DNA from: Edaphobacter dinghuensis | Lineage (GTDB): Bacteria; Acidobacteriota; Terriglobia; Terriglobales; Acidobacteriaceae | Direction: 5' to 3' | Assembly: GCF_014640335.1 (NCBI RefSeq) | Contig: NZ_BMGT01000001.1 | Location: 186,001 to 250,000 of the forward strand | Length of the DNA stretch: 64,000 nucleotides | In this document: piece after piece, positions 59,202 through 64,000 of the stretch | Layout: each line of letters begins with the position of its first letter | Numbering within the stretch: the first letter of the stretch is position 1 | Made by a program: the position numbers and the translations under genes | The notes under the pieces: model-generated | What the model saw: only the letters and a program-made list of their open reading frames with translations | The model's database searches: none | What the model was told of the DNA's origin: nothing

Positions 59202-61817
59202 GTGGTGCGTCTGACAAGTTTTGAAAACATCGAACGGAAGTTGAGGGCTGATCGGAGACGTCTCCGGTGCGCCCTGAGAACCGTTTACCTCTTGATAACT
59301 ATCACGATGATTGCAGCAAGTCATCCACAGCTTCGCGCGCAAGAGGTGACGAATCAGGCAACCCCCGCGACGATGCTTCCGGAGGAGCCGTCGCCATCGA
59401 GCAGTTTGGAGTCTTCGCAGTATCCAGAGGCGATCGTCGTGCCTTCGACCGAGAAGACGGCGCCGGTGGTGATGGAGTCTGATATGCAGTCGAAGACGGG
59501 CGACCGTTACGTGCTCGACGGCAATGTCGTGATCACCTACGGCAATCGCAAGGTGGAGGCCGACCACATCGAGTACGACAGCGCGACCGGCGAGCTGGAG
59601 GCGACCGGACACCTGAAGGCGACCGGCGGCGCAAACGACGAGATCATCAACGCCAGCCACGGAACCATCAACCTGAACAAGCAGACGGGACGGTTCTACG
59701 ATGTCTCGGGTTCGGTGGGGCTGAAGAGATCGGGACACAACAGCAAGATGGTGTACGCGAACGGACACCCTTTTCTGTTTACGGGCCGCGTGGTGGTGCG
59801 CAGGGGGCCGGAGGAGTACGAGATCTACGGCGGAACGGTGACCTCGTGCCAACTCGAGCATCCCGACTGGCTGCTGTATGCGGGCAAGTTTGAGGTGAAC
59901 GGTGAGATGGCCAGCGCGCACAACAGCGTCTTCCACCTCTTCAACCTTCCTCTGCTCTACATGCCTTATGTCACGCATCCGGTAAGCACGGAAGGGCGAC
60001 AGAGCGGCTTCATGATTCCGGTGATCGGCGAGTCTTCGACCAAGGGCCTGATTCTGGGCGAGCAGATCTACTTCGCCATTAACCGCAGCACCGACCTGAC
60101 GGTGGGCGCGGAGTACTTCTCGAGCCGCGGCTGGTCGCAGTCGGCGATGCTGCACTATCGCGGGCTCGACAACGACTTTGCGACGGCACGCTACAGCGGC
60201 CTGCTCGACCGCGGCTACGTGAGCGGCGGGCAGTACATCAACCAGGGCGGCCAGGATGTGACCTTCTCCGGGCGGCATGATTTTTCGGCGCAGACGCGAA
60301 TCGCGAGCGATATGGAGTATCTGAGCTCGTACCCTTACCGCGAGGCGTTCACGGAGAACTTCAACCAGGCGGTCTCGACCGATATCCTCTCGTTTGCGTA
60401 TGGCGTGCACGAGGCGAACGGCTTTGCCTCGGACGTGCGTGCCGACCGTTACCAGGGGCTGAAGCGTATCGCCGTACCGGCTACGCCGACGACACCGGCG
60501 ATTCCGGCCCAGGAGGTCCGCATCTTTCATGCGCCTGCGATTGAGACCTATTCGACCGACCATGCGCTGGGCACGACCGGGCTGCTGTGGAACATTGAAG
60601 CTTCGACCGGTGGGCTGAAGCGCGTGCAGCCGAACTTTGTGAGCAGCGGCGTTACCCAGCGGTTCGACCTGCATCCCGAGATTGCCTATCCGCTGAAGCT
60701 GGGTGAGTGGAAGTTTTTGCCCTCGCTGGGAGTGCGGGAGACGCTCTATAGCCGCAGTCTGGAGCCGCCAAAGTCTGCGGGGGAGGCGTCTGTCGAGCAT
60801 CGCGGCGGGTTGAGCCGCAGTGACGTTGAGGCGCAGGTAGATATAAGGCCGCCGGTGATCGAGAGGACCTTCGATTCGAAGTTTGTGGAGAAGCTGTTTG
60901 GCAGCGAGGTGCGCCACACCATCGAGCCGGAGCTGAAGTATCGCTATGTCGGCGGCGTGGATAACTTTTTGAAGGTACTGCGCTTTGACGATGTGGACGT
61001 CGTAAGCGATACCAACGAGATGCAGTATGGCGTGACCCAGCGGCTGTTCCTGAAACCGGCGAAAGGCAAGGAGGCCAAGCCGTGCAAGGTTGCGGAGAAG
61101 ACCGATAAAGATGCCGGTCAGGACGCAGATCAGGCGCAGGAGAATGACGGCGGCGATGCAGACACGGATGTTCCGGTATCGCAGTGCGGCGCGCGCGAGT
61201 GGATTAGCTGGCGGCTGACGCAGAAGTATTTCTTCGACAAGAACTTTGGCGGAGCGGTGGTCGATGGCAAGCGGAACATCTTCGACACGACGCTGAACCT
61301 TTCGGGCGTAGCGTTTTTGACGGAAGCGAGAGAGATCTCGCCGCTGGTGTCGCGGCTGCGGGTGAGGACGTCGGCGAAGATGGACGTGGAGTGGGACTTC
61401 GATCTCGATACGGGAGCCAAGAAGTTCACATCGAACAACATGCTGGTGGATCTGCACGAGGGCAACACCTTTGCCGGGTTGAGCTATGCGCGGCTGAACG
61501 CGCCGGGACGGTCGTACACGCAGGGAACGTCGTCGCTGGTCTCGAACTTCAGTCAGCTGCGGCTGCTGGCGGGGTACGGTTCGCCGACAAAAGTCGGGCT
61601 GGGAGTAGCGGCAAACGTTGGGCTCGATCTGAACCTCGGATCGGTGCAGTATGGGGCGCTCCAGACCTCGTACAACTGGGACTGCTGCGGGTTGAGCGTG
61701 GAGTACAGGAAGTACGAGCTGGGCTCGGTGCGAAACGAGAACGCGTACCGGTTCAACTTCACGTTGGCCAATATCGGGTCGGCGGGAAATCTGCGGCGGG
61801 CGGAACGGCTGTTCTGA
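59202..61817 (+). CDS. lptD: LPS-assembly outer-membrane protein LptD
   Basis: Inserts lipopolysaccharide into the outer leaflet. An 871-residue protein with a signal sequence (YLLITITMIAASHPQLRA), an OstA/LptA-like jellyroll at about 90-230 (YVLDGNVVITYGNRKVEADH), and a C-terminal beta-barrel ending in RRAERLF. Conserved Cys include C216 (TSCQLEHPDW) and the C828-C829 pair (NWDCCGLSVEYR), matching E. coli Cys173 and Cys724/725; an acidic loop holds C628 and C662. Starts at GTG 59202. Its neighbours downstream are DsbA- and SurA-like genes. Confidence 0.93.
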   Translation: MVRLTSFENIERKLRADRRRLRCALRTVYLLITITMIAASHPQLRAQEVTNQATPATMLPEEPSPSSSLESSQYPEAIVVPSTEKTAPVVMESDMQSKTGDRYVLDGNVVITYGNRKVEADHIEYDSATGELEATGHLKATGGANDEIINASHGTINLNKQTGRFYDVSGSVGLKRSGHNSKMVYANGHPFLFTGRVVVRRGPEEYEIYGGTVTSCQLEHPDWLLYAGKFEVNGEMASAHNSVFHLFNLPLLYMPYVTHPVSTEGRQSGFMIPVIGESSTKGLILGEQIYFAINRSTDLTVGAEYFSSRGWSQSAMLHYRGLDNDFATARYSGLLDRGYVSGGQYINQGGQDVTFSGRHDFSAQTRIASDMEYLSSYPYREAFTENFNQAVSTDILSFAYGVHEANGFASDVRADRYQGLKRIAVPATPTTPAIPAQEVRIFHAPAIETYSTDHALGTTGLLWNIEASTGGLKRVQPNFVSSGVTQRFDLHPEIAYPLKLGEWKFLPSLGVRETLYSRSLEPPKSAGEASVEHRGGLSRSDVEAQVDIRPPVIERTFDSKFVEKLFGSEVRHTIEPELKYRYVGGVDNFLKVLRFDDVDVVSDTNEMQYGVTQRLFLKPAKGKEAKPCKVAEKTDKDAGQDADQAQENDGGDADTDVPVSQCGAREWISWRLTQKYFFDKNFGGAVVDGKRNIFDTTLNLSGVAFLTEAREISPLVSRLRVRTSAKMDVEWDFDLDTGAKKFTSNNMLVDLHEGNTFAGLSYARLNAPGRSYTQGTSSLVSNFSQLRLLAGYGSPTKVGLGVAANVGLDLNLGSVQYGALQTSYNWDCCGLSVEYRKYELGSVRNENAYRFNFTLANIGSAGNLRRAERLF

Positions 61818-61834
61818 GTGAGGGCTGGGCGACT

Positions 61835-61900
61835 GGCTAACAGACCTTCGACAGAGGTCTAATCGACCTTCAGGAGATGGCTAATAGACGGCCAAAAGAC
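61835..61900 (+). repeat. three imperfect 22-bp tandem repeats between lptD and dsbA-like genes
   Basis: Units start at 61835, 61857 and 61879, each with a CTAA core (61837, 61859, 61881), exactly 22 bases apart. The first two share GACCTTC; the third differs there. Similarity is about two thirds of positions. Confidence 0.55.
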
Positions 61901-61934
61901 GGCTGCGTGAGATAATCGGAGGGTGCTGATTGCT

Positions 61935-62903
61935 GTGAAACCCTTCCGAATTCTTGTCTTTGCCCTTACCCTGGCGGCCCTCGGCTGCCACGCTCAGGTA
62001 CCAGCGGAGGCCAACGGGGGGAAACTTTCTCCTGATCTGGCGCGACGGGTGAAGGTTCTGATCCGGTCGCGGTCGGGTGTTCCGCCGGACTACGACATCG
62101 CCGTCGGGCCTCGAACGAAGAGCGATGTTCCGGGATACGATGCCATCGCCGTGACGTTTTCGTCGGAGGGCAAGACGAGCAAGCCGGTGACGTTTCTGCT
62201 GTCTGAGGACGGCAAGACGCTGGCGCAGTTCAGCAAGTTCGATATCAGCAAGGACCCGAAGCTGTTGGTGAGCGACGAGGGACGGCCTGCGCGTGGCGGC
62301 CCGGAGAACGCTCCGGTGCTGATTGTGGGCTTCGACGACCTGGAGTGCCCGTACTGCGCGAAGATGCATGCGCAGTTGTTCCCGGCGCTGACCGAGCGCT
62401 ACAAGAACCAGGTGCGCATTGTGTATAAGGATTTTCCGCTGAGCCAGCACCCGTGGGCGATGCACGCGGCGGTTGACGTGGAGTGCATGGCGGCACAGAG
62501 CGCGACGGGATATTGGAACCTGGTGGACTACATCCACGCGCACGCGGCGGAGATGGGCGGAGCCGAGAGAAGCGTCGCCAAGGCGAACGAGACGATCGAC
62601 TCGCTGACCAAGGCCGAGGGAGCGAAGCAGAAGGTGAATGAAGGCACGCTTGCGGCCTGCATCGCCAAGCAGGACGACACCGCCGTACAGGTCTCGATGA
62701 AGCTGGGTGACGAGCTGGGAGTCGATTCGACACCGGCGCTGTTCGTCAACGGCGAAAGGATCGTGGGTGCGGTCCCGATGAAATATGTGTATAAGGCTAT
62801 TGATGATGCGCTGATCGCCTCAGGCCAGACTCCGCCACCACCGCCGCCGGATGAAACTGTCCAACCAACCGAGACCACACCGGCGACCAAGCCCGGAAAC
62901 TAG
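61935..62903 (+). CDS. DsbA-like thioredoxin-fold protein, exported
   Basis: A 322-residue envelope protein with signal peptide FRILVFALTLAALG and C20-like Cys after it, a possible lipobox (ALGC), so perhaps lipoprotein-anchored. Residues about 30-110 are an extra domain not seen in DsbA. The DsbA-type domain has CPYC at 138-141 and the cis-Pro loop STPALFVNG near 265, suited to oxidising or isomerising disulfides. The tail is Pro-rich (TPPPPPPDETV). I use GTG 61935 behind GGAGG (12 bases); GTG 61923 is another option. Lies 117 bases after lptD. Confidence 0.87.
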   Translation: MKPFRILVFALTLAALGCHAQVPAEANGGKLSPDLARRVKVLIRSRSGVPPDYDIAVGPRTKSDVPGYDAIAVTFSSEGKTSKPVTFLLSEDGKTLAQFSKFDISKDPKLLVSDEGRPARGGPENAPVLIVGFDDLECPYCAKMHAQLFPALTERYKNQVRIVYKDFPLSQHPWAMHAAVDVECMAAQSATGYWNLVDYIHAHAAEMGGAERSVAKANETIDSLTKAEGAKQKVNEGTLAACIAKQDDTAVQVSMKLGDELGVDSTPALFVNGERIVGAVPMKYVYKAIDDALIASGQTPPPPPPDETVQPTETTPATKPGN

Positions 62904-62927
62904 CTTTGATGCAGGAGAATTGATTAC

Positions 62928-64000
62928 GTGAAGAGATTGTCGAGCGATATGAATACAGCCTTGCCCGCGCGCTTGCAGCGCCAGGTTTCGATTCCGGTTG
63001 TCCTGCTGATGGCTGCCGCCCTGCTCCCGGTTGCGGGTTGCAAGCAGGAGCACAAGGCCGACGTCGTGGCGACGGTAAACGGCCACGCCATCATGAAGTC
63101 GGAGATGGACAAGCAGTATGAGCAGCAGTTGGCCCAGCAGCAACAGCAGCCTCAGTCGGAGGACCAGGCCAACTCGCTGCGGCTGAATGTTCTGCGCGCG
63201 CTGATCGACGAAGAGATCGTGCAGCAGCGCGCCGCCAAGATGAACCTGACGGCGACCAGCGAAGAGGTCGACACCAAGCTGAATGAGATGAAAGCCCGCT
63301 ACACCGAGGACCAGTTCAATCAGCAACTGGCGGCCAACCATACGACGCTCGACGAGGTGAAGCACGACCTGCGCCGGTCGCTGACGCAGAACAAGCTGCT
63401 GAATAAAGAGATCAACTCGAAGATCACGGTGACGGATGCGGATGTTGCCAGTTACTACAACCAGCACAAGTCCGAGTACAACCTGATTCAGACGGAGTAT
63501 CACCTGGCAGAGATTCTTGTGACGGATGTGCCGTCACCACAGCCGGTAAATCTGCAAAACAGCAAAGCGACGAACGATGCCGATGCCAGGAAGAAGATCC
63601 AGGCACTGAAGAACCGGCTGGACAGTGGCGAGGACTTCGGCACGATGGCGATGAATTTCTCCGAAGATCCGGAGACGGCTCCCAATGGCGGCGATAAGGG
63701 TTTTGTTACGGTGGACCAGATGAAGGTAGAACCCGCGGTTCTGAACGCCGTACTAAAGCTGAAGCCGGGAGAGGTGACCCCGATTGTTCCGCTCGTGGAT
63801 CCTCAGAGCAAGAAGCCCGCAGCCTATGCGGTCTTTAAGTTGATTGCGATTGAGCCTGCGGGACAGCGCGAGCTGAAAGATCCTAGCGTGCAGCAGGCGA
63901 TCCGGCAGCAGCTTCACGAGGGCCGTTCGCAGCTGCTCAAGAACGCCTACTTCGAGATGCTGCGCGATCAGGCGAAGGTCGAGAACTTCTACGCCGAAGA
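62928..64000 (+). CDS. SurA/PpiC-type peptidyl-prolyl isomerase lipoprotein, cut by the window edge
   Basis: The frame from GTG 62928, after AGGAGA 9 bases upstream, is open to the edge, over 357 codons. It starts with a lipoprotein signal (VVLLMAAALLPVAGC), then a SurA-N-like helical part with a TVNGHAIMKSEMDKQ opening and Gln-rich stretch, then a parvulin domain (AEILVTDVPSPQ, FSEDPETAPNGGDKGF and LKPGEVTPIVPL). Such proteins help outer-membrane proteins fold. The end lies beyond the window. It is 24 bases after the DsbA-like gene. Confidence 0.9.
   Translation, partial: MKRLSSDMNTALPARLQRQVSIPVVLLMAAALLPVAGCKQEHKADVVATVNGHAIMKSEMDKQYEQQLAQQQQQPQSEDQANSLRLNVLRALIDEEIVQQRAAKMNLTATSEEVDTKLNEMKARYTEDQFNQQLAANHTTLDEVKHDLRRSLTQNKLLNKEINSKITVTDADVASYYNQHKSEYNLIQTEYHLAEILVTDVPSPQPVNLQNSKATNDADARKKIQALKNRLDSGEDFGTMAMNFSEDPETAPNGGDKGFVTVDQMKVEPAVLNAVLKLKPGEVTPIVPLVDPQSKKPAAYAVFKLIAIEPAGQRELKDPSVQQAIRQQLHEGRSQLLKNAYFEMLRDQAKVENFYAE

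Noticed and set aside
59154-61457. upstream extension of the RDD frame across lptD
   Set aside because: It is antisense to lptD and has no relation to RDD; the ATG at 59153 is the sensible start.
1-64000. rRNA, tRNA, insertion sequences, prophage or integrative element
   Set aside because: I searched by eye for transposase, integrase, att-like duplications and tRNA clover-leaf sequences and found none.

Overview
The window looks like a chromosomal stretch from an acidobacterium of the Terriglobia type (Granulicella, Terriglobus or Edaphobacter relatives). The main signs are a very long Oar-like TonB-dependent receptor with an N-terminal carboxypeptidase-like domain, a bactofilin, paired DUF3857/transglutaminase-like proteins, many secreted glycosidases, and moderately high GC. 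This assignment comes from gene style, not from a marker-gene comparison. I see no rRNA or tRNA gene, no insertion sequence, no prophage and no CRISPR array.

Layout. Positions 1-10376: a partial secreted-protein gene on the minus strand, then a plus-strand run valS, nadC, birA, coaX, an unknown gene, a TrmA/RlmD-type RNA methyltransferase and comEC. Positions 10377-14477: a gnd gene behind an 80-bp tandem repeat, two small genes and a secreted GH27 alpha-galactosidase. Positions 14599-21974: a minus-strand TonB-dependent receptor and a secreted M1 aminopeptidase, then a phosphoribosyltransferase. Positions 21977-33443: a minus-strand sugar cluster read right to left as glucoamylase GH15, transketolase, a 46-codon ORF, rpiB, an SDR, a YihX-like HAD phosphatase, a second type of 6-phosphogluconate dehydrogenase, zwf, pgl and glk. 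Together these could take alpha-glucan to glucose, glucose 6-phosphate and pentose phosphates.

Positions 33636-47673 are mixed: superoxide dismutase, a Tat-exported carboxylesterase, typA, an orphan FmdE-like protein, a CBS protein, a DinB protein divergent from a WYL regulator, a decayed beta-galactosidase remnant, a YdeI-like protein, a Pmp3 membrane protein, bactofilin, several small membrane proteins and a GH106-like glycosidase. Positions 47701-56512: a flavin reductase, two DUF3857 proteins (one without the catalytic residues), iscX-lipA, rpsU with a TTG start, a double zinc-ribbon protein, an MBL hydrolase and an MNT/HEPN toxin-antitoxin pair whose antitoxin start follows a 10-G run. 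Positions 56732-64000: rpmA, rplU, an RDD membrane protein, then lptD, a DsbA-like lipoprotein and a SurA-like peptidyl-prolyl isomerase, which look like an outer-membrane LptD maturation group.

Most genes are ordinary housekeeping. The parts I would look at again are the poly-G antitoxin start, the lptD-dsbA-surA group, the DUF3857 pair with one dead partner, the GH35-type pseudogene, the paired 31-bp palindromes before rplU, and several small tandem repeats and operator-like sites.
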